Assembly (NCBI GenBank): GCA_946187935.1
Contig: CAMHSJ010000003.1
Location: 1-64,000, forward strand
Direction: 5' to 3'
Origin: an uncultured Clostridia bacterium
GTDB lineage: Bacteria > Bacillota > Clostridia > Saccharofermentanales > Saccharofermentanaceae
DNA: 64,000 bases
Shown piece by piece: positions 33,219 through 41,621 of the stretch. Made by a program: the position numbers and the translations under genes. Below the pieces are notes generated by a model. The model did not search any database. It was given only the letters and a program-made list of their open reading frames with translations, and had not been told where the DNA came from. Position 1 is the first letter of the stretch. The number at the start of each line of letters is the position of its first letter.

Positions 33219-33310
33219 TCTGTTATATATATAAATATTTATCATTATTATTAAAACCGCCGCGTATTTCTGTTAAAATAGAGTCCTAACAAACAAGTGG
33301 AGGAAAACAT

Positions 33311-34039
33311 ATGTCAGGTCATTCTAAATGGAACAACATCAGAAGAAAGAAAGAAGCTTCAGATGCTGCCAAGGGCGCCGTATTTACAAAGATCGCCAAG
33401 GAAATAGCAATCGCAGTCAAGGCAGGCGGCCCCGACCCTAACGGAAACTCCAGACTTAAGATCGTTATCGCCAAGGCAAAACAAGCCAACATGCCCAACG
33501 ACAATATCAACCGCGCCATAAAGAAGGCTGCCGAAGCCGGCGAAGGCGACGATTACGAAGAGATCACATACGAGGGTTATGGTCCTGCCGGAATAGCGAT
33601 CATGGTAAAGGCACTGACCAACAACCGCAACAGGACAGCCGCCGATGTCAGGCATATATTCGATAAGAACGGCGGCAACTTAGGTGTCGGCGGAAGCGTA
33701 TCCTTCCTTTTCGAGGAGAAGGGCACGATCATAATCTCCAAGGAAGACTTCGAGGACGAAGACCAGGTCATGTCCGATGCATTGGACTGCGGAGCTGCTG
33801 ATTTTACTGCTGATGAAGAGTACTACGAGATCTCTACCGATCCTTCAGATTACTACAGCGTCTGCAGCGCCCTCCAGGACAAGGGCTACACATTTGCAGA
33901 TTCCTCGTTGGGCCCCGTAGCCCTTATGACAAAAGAGGTCACTGACCCCGAAGCAGTCGCTCAATTAGAGAAGATGCTCGACATGATGGAAGAGAATGAA
34001 GATATTCAGGAAGTCTTCCACGATTGGAATAACGGATAA
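33311..34039 (+). CDS. yebC: YebC/PmpR family transcriptional regulator / translation factor
   Basis: A protein of 242 residues. MSGHSKWNNIRRKKEASDAA is the invariant family N-terminus, with GGPDPNGNSRLKIVIAKAKQ and ADVRHIFDKNGGNLGVGGSV further on. YebC proteins bind DNA as regulators in some bacteria and assist ribosomes on difficult peptide stretches in others. GTGGAGG precedes the ATG. The next gene starts 2 bases after the stop, so yebC heads a four-gene unit. Confidence 0.96.
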   Translation: MSGHSKWNNIRRKKEASDAAKGAVFTKIAKEIAIAVKAGGPDPNGNSRLKIVIAKAKQANMPNDNINRAIKKAAEAGEGDDYEEITYEGYGPAGIAIMVKALTNNRNRTAADVRHIFDKNGGNLGVGGSVSFLFEEKGTIIISKEDFEDEDQVMSDALDCGAADFTADEEYYEISTDPSDYYSVCSALQDKGYTFADSSLGPVALMTKEVTDPEAVAQLEKMLDMMEENEDIQEVFHDWNNG

Positions 34040-34041
34040 TA

Positions 34042-35082
34042 ATGTCACACGAAGGCGAACACGCGGATCTTACCAGACAGCCGGGCAGCTCTAACGCTGC
34101 CCGTTTATCAAGGAAGGAACTGTTCTCCGAATTCAGGAGTTCTCTGAGAAGATCTGAAACTTCGGGGCTTTCCTCGATGGAAGAAGCGCGCAATGTCGAG
34201 AAGATCTTAGACAGTGAATCCGCCACAAGAGAAGCTTTGTCCAGGATCGCTGTCATCGCGTTCGTAGGACCGTCAGGCACGGGCAAGAGCACAAGGGCGA
34301 TCAGGGTCGCAAGGGAGAATGACATCTACTACATAATAGATGACGGCCTTCTGATAAACGGAAGCCGTATCGTTGCAGGCACTTCTGCCAAGAAGGCTCC
34401 GACCAAGATGGAATCTGTAAGACAGGCCATCTTCATAGACCCGACCAGATCCAATGTTATGAGAAGAGCGCTTATAGAGTGCAGCCCCAAGGCTCTCATG
34501 ATCCTGGGCACTTCAGATCAGATGCTCAGCAAGATCTGCAACAACCTGTGGCTCAACCAGCCGGCAATGCTCATAAGGATCGAAGATGTCTCGACCGAAG
34601 AGGAAAGACGTATTGCAAGAAACACCCGTATGACAGAGGGCATGCATACGATCCCCGTCCCGAGCATGGAGGTCAAGCATGAATTCTCAGGCTACTTCTC
34701 GGATCCGTTCAGCAAGCTCAGACAGAGGTTCGACCGCGAAAGAGGCGTTGATCCCGTTCTCCAGGATTCCGACAGGACTGTCGTAAGACCCACCTTCTCA
34801 TCTTTGGGATCGTATTCTATATCAGACGAAGCCATCCTGGATCTTATCAAGCTCGTTCTTAAAGAGATCCCCGGCATCGCTGAGGTCACGGCATTTAAGA
34901 CCGAGAAACAGACATACGGCATTACTATAAGCATAGATCTTGCACTCTTCTATGGTTACGATGCGCAGCAGATCCTCATGTCTGCCCAGCAGAAGGTCGG
35001 AAATGCCGTAGAGGAATATACATCTATCACCACCAACGGAGTTAATGTCAGGGCCGGAAGGCTCATTCACCATCCGGATTAA
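34042..35082 (+). CDS. P-loop ATPase fused to an Asp23/Gls24-like domain
   Basis: A protein of 346 residues. After a polar N-terminus a P-loop VIAFVGPSGTGKSTRAIRVA (about 71-90) and a helical nucleotide-binding region up to about 230 (RIEDVSTEEERRIARNTRMTEG) suggest a small kinase-like or AAA-like fold. The last 85 residues (IPGIAEVTAFKTEKQTYGIT to VEEYTSITTNGVNVRAGRL) resemble the Asp23/Gls24 alkaline-shock domain. Only a weak ribosome site is seen, so translation is probably coupled to yebC. The fusion and its operon position are unusual; no function is claimed. Confidence 0.75.
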   Translation: MSHEGEHADLTRQPGSSNAARLSRKELFSEFRSSLRRSETSGLSSMEEARNVEKILDSESATREALSRIAVIAFVGPSGTGKSTRAIRVARENDIYYIIDDGLLINGSRIVAGTSAKKAPTKMESVRQAIFIDPTRSNVMRRALIECSPKALMILGTSDQMLSKICNNLWLNQPAMLIRIEDVSTEEERRIARNTRMTEGMHTIPVPSMEVKHEFSGYFSDPFSKLRQRFDRERGVDPVLQDSDRTVVRPTFSSLGSYSISDEAILDLIKLVLKEIPGIAEVTAFKTEKQTYGITISIDLALFYGYDAQQILMSAQQKVGNAVEEYTSITTNGVNVRAGRLIHHPD

Positions 35083-35091
35083 GGAGGCACT

Positions 35092-35844
35092 ATGGAAAAG
35101 ATCTACATGATCCCTGTAAACGATGCTTATCAGTCATCTTCGGCCTGCCCCATCTGCGAGTTGAAGCAGAAGGCAGAGCAGAATTACTTAGAGTACTATC
35201 TTGGGCCTTCCCTGATGGAGCCCGATACAAGAAAGATCACCAACAAGACAGGCTTCTGCCCTGAACACATGGGCAAGCTCAACCAGTCTGTCACCAACAG
35301 GCTTGGCCTGGGCCTCATGATGCACACGCACTTAAAAGACTTTAACGAGGATATCACCAAAGACTTAAACAGCGCCGCCCCTGCCAAGGCAGGCCTTATC
35401 AAGGGACGCACGACTGACTATAAGGCAAAGCTCAACTCCATTGCCGACCGTATCGATAAGAGGGTCAGCTTATGTCCCATCTGTGATAAGTTAAACGAAG
35501 CCATGGGCCATTACATCGAGGTCATCTGCTGGATGTATTCGCATGATCCTGCTTTTAAGGAGAAGTTTACGGACGGCAAGTGCCACTGCCTCCCCCACAC
35601 TTCCCTTCTGTTAAGACAGGCTGCAAAGCTTTCGCAGAACGAGGCCTCTGATTTTGTCAGTGCTCTTGCCGCTTCAAGCGAAGCTAATTTTGCCTCGCTG
35701 ATCGATGATGTTGAGTTCTTCACTCTCAAGTTTGACTACAGGAATAACGATAAGCCCTGGGGCAATTCCAAGAACTCTATACAGCGCTCCATGCGTTTCT
35801 TATCTTCAGACAGGAGGGAATTTGATGAGACCGGAAAAAGATGA
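35092..35844 (+). CDS. DUF6062 family Cys-rich protein
   Basis: A protein of 250 residues with paired cysteine motifs: CPICELKQKAE (about 19), TGFCPEHMGKL (about 59), LCPICDKLNEAM (about 126) and KCHCLPHTSLLLRQ (about 165). The alternating CxxC and CxxH sites look like two zinc-binding units in a helical protein, the pattern of clostridial DUF6062. It starts 9 bases after the ATPase gene with AAGGAGG upstream, and its end overlaps the next gene by 20 bases. Confidence 0.82.
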   Translation: MEKIYMIPVNDAYQSSSACPICELKQKAEQNYLEYYLGPSLMEPDTRKITNKTGFCPEHMGKLNQSVTNRLGLGLMMHTHLKDFNEDITKDLNSAAPAKAGLIKGRTTDYKAKLNSIADRIDKRVSLCPICDKLNEAMGHYIEVICWMYSHDPAFKEKFTDGKCHCLPHTSLLLRQAAKLSQNEASDFVSALAASSEANFASLIDDVEFFTLKFDYRNNDKPWGNSKNSIQRSMRFLSSDRREFDETGKR

Positions 35845-36262
35845 CCTTAATTATTACAAACCGGAACTTGCTGACTACGGCGAAACCGAGATCAGCCTCG
35901 AACCGTCATTTCTGGAATTAGAGCATCAGGACAATCTTACAGTCCTTATAAAGCACGATTACTATTCAACGGATTCGATCCACGGAAGGCTCCTTATCGG
36001 CAAGTTCATAAAGAGTCTTTGCCAGATGAAGATCGGCAAGCTCTTTTTCATTGATACATCCGTAAGGCTCCTTGATAAGAGCAATGCGTTTTCCGCTTTA
36101 GTCTCGGATCTTACAAGTCACGCGGCTAACACTTATGTATGTACTGAGAGCCTTGAAGCATACGACGTCGATCTGTCAGACGGGCTGAAGTTCAACCGGG
36201 CGCTTGCTTCTGACATAGCAGCTGAGATAATAGCAGCAGACAGGGTCATCACCATCGAATGA
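35825..36262 (+). CDS. DsrE/YedF-C-like protein
   Basis: A protein of 145 residues from the ATG at 35825, which has CAGGAGGGAATTTG upstream inside the previous gene. The second half follows the DsrE-like pattern of the YedF C-terminal domain: an N-terminal strand (NLTVLIKHDYYSTDS), a helix with GRLLIGKFIKSLCQM, FFIDTSVRL, a variable C-x-E-S-L-E-A-Y in place of the usual CGTCLDYY, then a final strand AADRVITI. One Cys remains (YVCTES). The recognition is by pattern and is tentative; no SirA/TusA-like domain precedes it. Confidence 0.6.
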   Translation: MRPEKDDLNYYKPELADYGETEISLEPSFLELEHQDNLTVLIKHDYYSTDSIHGRLLIGKFIKSLCQMKIGKLFFIDTSVRLLDKSNAFSALVSDLTSHAANTYVCTESLEAYDVDLSDGLKFNRALASDIAAEIIAADRVITIE

Positions 36263-36290
36263 TCTTTTGCTCTTTTTTATAAACAACGAA

Positions 36291-36315
36291 AAACGGGACC
36301 TTGAAGGTCCCGTTC
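36291..36315. terminator. Terminator between convergent operons
   Basis: AACGGGACCTT/AGGTCCCGTT hairpin, with TCTCATTT on the plus side and TTTTCG on the minus side; it ends the yebC operon and the PilX-like gene. Confidence 0.8.
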
Positions 36316-36338
36316 TCATTTATTGGTTTTGTTATTCC

Positions 36339-38237
36339 TTAGAATGTGCCGTAGATGAAATCTACTACGCTGTAGCTCGATACCTGCTTAATATAAGGAT
36401 CTGTGGTCTTTGTGTTAGGATTCGGGCAGTAACGGAGATTTATAGCCTGAGATGCAGCATTGGAAAGATCCGGGATCTGCCATCTTCCGTATACGTAGTG
36501 TCCCTGGTTCTCGAAAATAAGCTCGCTGGTAGATGATGCATAATTGGTATCGAAGAGACCTACATATGCCTCAAGTACGCCGTGCTTATGGAACTTGATC
36601 GTGTTGGAACCGGCACCGTAGATGAAGATCGCAGGCTTATGCTTTGAGTCGTAGCAAGCTGCAGTATCTGTAGCGATGTTTCCTGTCATGATCGTATTGT
36701 AGAGCGTAGCAGCTGATGTAGCTGAACTCCTGTATACAGAAACGAAACCGTGGTTGTAATGACCATCCTCACCATTTGCTGTCGTCTCGAGAAGATTAGC
36801 ACCTGTCTCAAGGATAAATGTCTGTCTGTGATTATCGTTAGGATTAACTACAGCAAAGACGATCCAGTTCATGTAGAAAGTCTGGTTAGCAGCAAAGTAG
36901 AATGTATAGTCCTGGCTGCCGTCAAGGATTACTACCAGAGGCTTCTTGGAGTTGCCTGCATTTGTCAGGTCTGTAGATGATCCCTGACCTGTGAAGTAGT
37001 AAGTACCTGCGGGTGCGACATCACCATAATTTGCATAATGATATGTCTGAACGAAGTTCGCAAAACCCTGACCGGTTGTAACAGTGTGTGTGGAAGCCAG
37101 ACCAAGGCTGGAGAATGCAGCGGAAGTCGTAGGATACTTATTCTCATCTGTGTTGTAGTCTGCAGAAGTGTATGTTGATATTGCAGAGCTAAGATCTGTC
37201 GTCAGTGTCGAAGGCGAAGCTTCAAATGCTGTCTTCCAGGAGTTATATGATGAGTTTCCGCTAAGTGCTGAGTTGTAAGATGTAACAGATGAACCATTCC
37301 ATCCCTGTGAAGCGTTAAGCACAAGTGTGCTCTTGGCGCCACCGAGCATGCTAACGATGATATTAGGAGATGATTCACTGTTTGCTACTGATCTGTTTAC
37401 AAATACCCAGTTGGATGTACTTGTAGCATAGCTGCGGGACGCACCGCTTGTATCAGTAAATGATCTCTGGCCGCTGTCTCCGATAAAGAAGACGTTTCCG
37501 CTGAAAGTAACGCTTGTGGAATTCCACTTCATCCTTGCATCTTTAAGGAATACTACGTCACCCTTGTAGTTCTCTGTTCTCTCGAAGTAGATGTCTGAAC
37601 CGTCTGAGTCACCTGTGAAGATGTAGTTGGAATAGTTTGTTGTGTTACCTGTTGTATTTGTGTGGTAGTCGCCTCTGATGACAACGTTGTTGTCTGTAGC
37701 ACCGGCAGGAGCGCCTGCACCGGAGCTTGCATCGAACAAGTGGCTCATATCGCCTACGATATCGATCTGGTTGGAGAATATATCTGTCTTCGGAGGTGTT
37801 GTAGCATGCTTAAATACGATACGGCAGCCTTCAACGCTGTCACCTATAGTTGTCTTGAAGTCAGCATAGATAAGTGACGGATAGCCTGAAGGGACATACA
37901 AATGAAGGGTCGTGCAGTTATTGGATGCTGAAGACAGACCAGGAACCGTAGCACCGCTGATCTGTATGTTGAGCGTTGAATTTGCCTTGGCAAGAGTGTC
38001 AAGGGACGAGTCCGTGAACTCCTGTGTCATGAGAGCCTGGTAGAAGGCTTCTGCAGCAGATGTGCAGGTAAGTCTTGCCTGGCTTGACTCGGCTTCAACA
38101 TAAGCACGCTGCCTTGTAGCCTGCGTGAGCATCATACAAGCTGAGATGAAGATGATAGCCATCGCAAGGATGAACACTACCATTACAAGGATCGCACCGC
38201 GCTTGCTGTCAGGTTTCTTATTTAATTTTCTAATCAT
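36339..38237 (-). CDS. PilX-like pilus-associated or surface protein
   Basis: A protein of 632 residues. The N-terminus (KRGAILVMVVFILAMAIIFISACMMLTQATRQRAY) is the helix of PilX/GspK-type minor components: a basic segment, one membrane helix, no classical prepilin G|F-T-L-x-E site. The remaining 570 residues are rich in Ser, Thr, Asn and Tyr and predicted beta, as in adhesive tips. AAGGAAGG lies 8 bases before the ATG at 38237. It stands apart from the pilus operon, but its promoter shares TTACATGC with the major pilin promoter, which suggests co-regulation. Confidence 0.75.
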   Translation of the reverse strand: MIRKLNKKPDSKRGAILVMVVFILAMAIIFISACMMLTQATRQRAYVEAESSQARLTCTSAAEAFYQALMTQEFTDSSLDTLAKANSTLNIQISGATVPGLSSASNNCTTLHLYVPSGYPSLIYADFKTTIGDSVEGCRIVFKHATTPPKTDIFSNQIDIVGDMSHLFDASSGAGAPAGATDNNVVIRGDYHTNTTGNTTNYSNYIFTGDSDGSDIYFERTENYKGDVVFLKDARMKWNSTSVTFSGNVFFIGDSGQRSFTDTSGASRSYATSTSNWVFVNRSVANSESSPNIIVSMLGGAKSTLVLNASQGWNGSSVTSYNSALSGNSSYNSWKTAFEASPSTLTTDLSSAISTYTSADYNTDENKYPTTSAAFSSLGLASTHTVTTGQGFANFVQTYHYANYGDVAPAGTYYFTGQGSSTDLTNAGNSKKPLVVILDGSQDYTFYFAANQTFYMNWIVFAVVNPNDNHRQTFILETGANLLETTANGEDGHYNHGFVSVYRSSATSAATLYNTIMTGNIATDTAACYDSKHKPAIFIYGAGSNTIKFHKHGVLEAYVGLFDTNYASSTSELIFENQGHYVYGRWQIPDLSNAASQAINLRYCPNPNTKTTDPYIKQVSSYSVVDFIYGTF

Positions 38238-38290
38238 AAGAAGCACCTTCCTTCATATGTTTAGCAATAAAGCTATAATCAGTTACCGTT

Positions 38291-38319
38291 ATTTTACGGC
38301 ATGTAAATGTAAATTTCAA
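38291..38319 (-). promoter_or_regulatory. Promoter of the PilX-like gene
   Basis: Minus-strand -35 TTGAAA (38314-38319), 17-base spacer, -10 TAAAAT (38291-38296). TTACATGC (38299-38306) lies next to the -10, as in the major pilin promoter, and A/T tracts lie upstream. Confidence 0.75.
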
Positions 38320-38377
38320 CAGAAAATTCCAAATTTGCTAACTTTTTTGAAAAAGTTTGTTAACAAATCGTTCATAT

Positions 38378-39376
38378 TTAGGAGTCGTTTTGTGGATCTT
38401 CTGTCTCCTTTACCTCCTGAGGAGCACCCTTCTCCCCGAATTTGTCATATTCTTCTTTCTTTGATGCTACGAGATAGTAATCATTCTGCGTGGCAAACCT
38501 CAATACCGATGTGGCATATATCTTATTATCTTTCCTCTTCTTAAGTCTGGTCCTTGAGAACATCTCGCCGTGCTCTTCGCAGAAATAAAGAGCATATCTG
38601 GACTTCCTGATCCTGAACGGAGCGATCCTCTCATCAAGAGACCTGCCGCACACGGGGCACTTGGAAACAAAGCTCTCTGTCTCGGCAAGAGCAGTCTGAG
38701 CGTCATCGCAGTCCCTGCCGACAAATCCGAATTCGCTCTTGATGTCAGGATTAACGGAAGAGCTCGATATGGCAGATATGACCTCCGAAGGCTTATTGTG
38801 GCTGAAGATCTCCTCGAAGATCACGCCCGTATAGTGCGCATCAGCTGTCGCGCTGTGGAAGATATCATTCTTGGGGATGTTATAGAAATCGACAGCTGAC
38901 TCCACGCTCTTCTGCTTGCCTGACTGGCCGCTGAACAAGGAGAATATCGGCTGAAGATCCAGAAAGTCCAAGCCCAGGACCGGATCAAGGCCGAAGAATC
39001 TCAGGTTCATCTTGAGCATGGCGGGATCCGAGTTTCCCCAGCCCACAAGTATCGCATCTTCTCCTGTGAACTTGCGGAACTCCTTATAGACATCTGCAAA
39101 CGGCCTGCCCTTCGCAAGATCCTTATTGGTCTTATGAGTGACTTTCTTGACGTGGTAATGGAGCTTACGGTACATAACAGGCTTGATATCCTCGGAAAAG
39201 GTCGCCTTCCTTAACAGATGGCCATTGTCGTAAACATACTTGACCGCGCCTACTTCGATGATCTCTCCTGTCAGATCAGAAACTTCAAACTCGTATTCCT
39301 TGCCGGGCAGAGCCTGATTCCATTCCATGTCGAATACGACAAATTCCGTTCCGTCAGTTATCTTCCTGCTGAGCAT
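38378..39376 (-). CDS. DEDD-type 3'-5' exonuclease with C-terminal zinc-binding region
   Basis: A protein of 332 residues. The exonuclease motifs are VVFDMEWNQ with D and E (about 13-21), GWGNSDPAMLKMNLRFFG (Exo II region, about 111-128) and HSATADAHYTGVIF with the catalytic H-x4-D (about 168), so it belongs to the DEDDh DnaQ/KapD-like group. A Cys pair CPVCG plus C-x2-H later forms a likely zinc site. GAGGTAAGCTCTG precedes the ATG, which lies 23 bases inside the end of the upstream YfhO-like gene. Confidence 0.87.
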   Translation of the reverse strand: MLSRKITDGTEFVVFDMEWNQALPGKEYEFEVSDLTGEIIEVGAVKYVYDNGHLLRKATFSEDIKPVMYRKLHYHVKKVTHKTNKDLAKGRPFADVYKEFRKFTGEDAILVGWGNSDPAMLKMNLRFFGLDPVLGLDFLDLQPIFSLFSGQSGKQKSVESAVDFYNIPKNDIFHSATADAHYTGVIFEEIFSHNKPSEVISAISSSSVNPDIKSEFGFVGRDCDDAQTALAETESFVSKCPVCGRSLDERIAPFRIRKSRYALYFCEEHGEMFSRTRLKKRKDNKIYATSVLRFATQNDYYLVASKKEEYDKFGEKGAPQEVKETEDPQNDS

Positions 39377-41621
39377 CAGAGCTTACCTCAGTATTACTTT
39401 CTTTAGTACTGTTATTATACTTATTAACGACTCCTATTGCGAGGAGCATCACAAAACCCAGAACGCTTATACTAATGCCTGAAGCAAGACCCGTTACGTT
39501 CTTATCGATATCGACCTTGTAAACGGCCCTGTCAGAAGATGCCGGGAAAGTAACCGCCAATAGCCCTGCATAGGATGTCTTGTCACATTTTCTGCCGTTA
39601 ACGGATACGCTCAGATCAGATTCATAAGGGATATTAAAGATGATCATCTTGATCCCGCCTGATCTGCCCGGAATGTCATCAAAGCTAAATTCAATGCCTG
39701 AAGAATTGACGGTACGGGTATTAAGATTAAGTTCATCAAGCGCTTCAGGGATCAGCTTCCCGAGACTTATGGCCTGTGTCTCAGCCTCGTTTGCGTTAAG
39801 ATCGAGAGTGATGCCGTAAGATGCAGCCTCATTGTCTATCTTGTGAAGGAACGGACCGTCGTATATGTCCTCCATATCGAATGTCTTGCTGACCTGCTCT
39901 ATCGTGACAGGACAATGGAAGGAGCTGCACAGATAGTAATCTCCGTCATCTTCTATGCCGCAGTTAAAAACGATCTGGTTAAAACCCGGCGTTACCGTAT
40001 AGATGCCGGGTCCCTGCGAAGTCAGGTTCTGGGCAAATACCATCCTAAGGTCTGTGTTCTCGAAAACATCATTCCCGAGACTTGCCCTTGAAGCCGCATT
40101 GATCATGTCTATGTAAGACCCGGTCATCTGAGACATGTCAGAAGACAGGATAAGGTATCTGGTCTCATCACTCCTGGTAAACACGGAAATGTCCACTCCG
40201 TCCTCATCGTAGATGATGCCTCTGTCATCCCCTTCTTCTGTCTCTCCGAACGGGCTCTTGGTAAAATCGTGCGATACCGTATTCGTTGATATGATCTTAA
40301 ATGCGTTAAAACCTATAAAAGAGATGACCAGGACCATAAAGACAATTAGCCCTGCCCTGCCTATCTTACGGTCGTTAAAAGCCTTGAGAAAGATCATCCA
40401 GCCTATAAGGCCTGCTATGGTGCCTATGAGGACCAGAGGAAGTCTTTTTATCTCCGACTGAGCACCGCCCGCAAGGACAACAAATGCGCACGGGATAAGA
40501 CCTGATGCATAGATAAGACCTTCGGGAATGCCCTTGATGTTCTTAACAGATATGCCGCAGCAGAACATTATGACCGCCGTAAACCCGATGAGCCTTGAAG
40601 CGGTTATTACGGGGTTTGTGCCGTAAGGCAAAGACAGCCATCTCACAAAAGAGGAAGCGCATGCGGCATACGTCAATATGCCGGTAATGAGCACAGCAGT
40701 CTTAAGCCTGAACGGGATCTTGCGGTTTAAAAGGAACAGGACAAAAAGGACTGCGGTAAGAAGTCCTATGTAGAATACGGGAGGATTGATGTTAGACAGG
40801 CTCCCTGATGAAAAAGCAAACATGTTGCAGAGGATATCGTAGAGCTTGTAGTTCATGCGTGCGCTCTCGTATGCTTCCTTGAATGTGAAGCTTACCTCAT
40901 AGTCGCCAAATACCGGCATCAGTGCAAAGTTAGAAAGGACAATGCCCAGAAGGACCGGCGGAATGCTGCTCAGATATGATCTCATGCACTTTTTAAATCC
41001 TGAATAAAGAGCGATGCACATCAGGAGCGTGCTGATAAACATGAACGGGATGCCGGCAAATAATCCGGGAAGATAGCAGACTGTTATAAGCGCGGATGAG
41101 ACGGACAGTCTTATAAACGATACATGGCTTCTTTCCCTCAGATACGAATCCGCACAGCACATGAAAAGAGGCATGAATATAGAAAGGTTCATTACCGTAT
41201 TAAACTGCGCGGTAAACATCACCTGCGAAGAAAAAGCGTAGAGCATGCCCAATACATATGCATAGACCGGAGCTATCCTCGTGTGCTTGTCAAGGAACAT
41301 ATACATTACGCCCGAGGCAATGCCGAACTTAAGGAAATACCCCGCCATTATTATGCTGCGAGCAAATCCCGGCAGGAGGAGCGCCAGGAAGAAGAACGGA
41401 TCAAAACCCTGTGCGGATACGAGTTTCCAGCTCTTTGCAAAGACCGCGCCGCCTCTTATCGCCGTGATATCGGAGATCTCTTTCTCTATGCCGTCGAATA
41501 CGGCTCCTCCGAGCTCTTTGCCGATAACGATGTTGAATACTGCCGTCGCCAAAACAACGCCGGTAATAAGGCTTAATACAAATCCGTCCGCTAAGCTGAA
41601 CTTACGCCTTATCTTGTCCAT
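39354..41621 (-). CDS. YfhO-like multi-spanning membrane protein (GT-C type)
   Basis: A protein of 755 residues with about 12 transmembrane helices over the first 470 residues, an extracytoplasmic beta-rich domain (about 475-715) and a last helix near the C-terminus. Features such as YVLGMLYAFSSQVMFTAQFN and the overall length match YfhO/GT-C membrane glycosyltransferase-like proteins, thought to modify lipoteichoic acid or cell-wall glycans. It overlaps the 915-residue YfhO gene by 20 bases and the exonuclease gene by 23. AGAGGATCCTG precedes the ATG. Confidence 0.83.
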   Translation of the reverse strand: MDKIRRKFSLADGFVLSLITGVVLATAVFNIVIGKELGGAVFDGIEKEISDITAIRGGAVFAKSWKLVSAQGFDPFFFLALLLPGFARSIIMAGYFLKFGIASGVMYMFLDKHTRIAPVYAYVLGMLYAFSSQVMFTAQFNTVMNLSIFMPLFMCCADSYLRERSHVSFIRLSVSSALITVCYLPGLFAGIPFMFISTLLMCIALYSGFKKCMRSYLSSIPPVLLGIVLSNFALMPVFGDYEVSFTFKEAYESARMNYKLYDILCNMFAFSSGSLSNINPPVFYIGLLTAVLFVLFLLNRKIPFRLKTAVLITGILTYAACASSFVRWLSLPYGTNPVITASRLIGFTAVIMFCCGISVKNIKGIPEGLIYASGLIPCAFVVLAGGAQSEIKRLPLVLIGTIAGLIGWMIFLKAFNDRKIGRAGLIVFMVLVISFIGFNAFKIISTNTVSHDFTKSPFGETEEGDDRGIIYDEDGVDISVFTRSDETRYLILSSDMSQMTGSYIDMINAASRASLGNDVFENTDLRMVFAQNLTSQGPGIYTVTPGFNQIVFNCGIEDDGDYYLCSSFHCPVTIEQVSKTFDMEDIYDGPFLHKIDNEAASYGITLDLNANEAETQAISLGKLIPEALDELNLNTRTVNSSGIEFSFDDIPGRSGGIKMIIFNIPYESDLSVSVNGRKCDKTSYAGLLAVTFPASSDRAVYKVDIDKNVTGLASGISISVLGFVMLLAIGVVNKYNNSTKESNTEVSSDAQQEDN

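Noticed and set aside
38335..38370. AACTTTTT/AAAAAGTT hairpin considered as a terminator of the exonuclease gene
   Set aside because: The stem is A/T only with a two-base loop and no clear U-tract; it more likely forms part of the A/T-rich promoter upstream region of the PilX-like gene.
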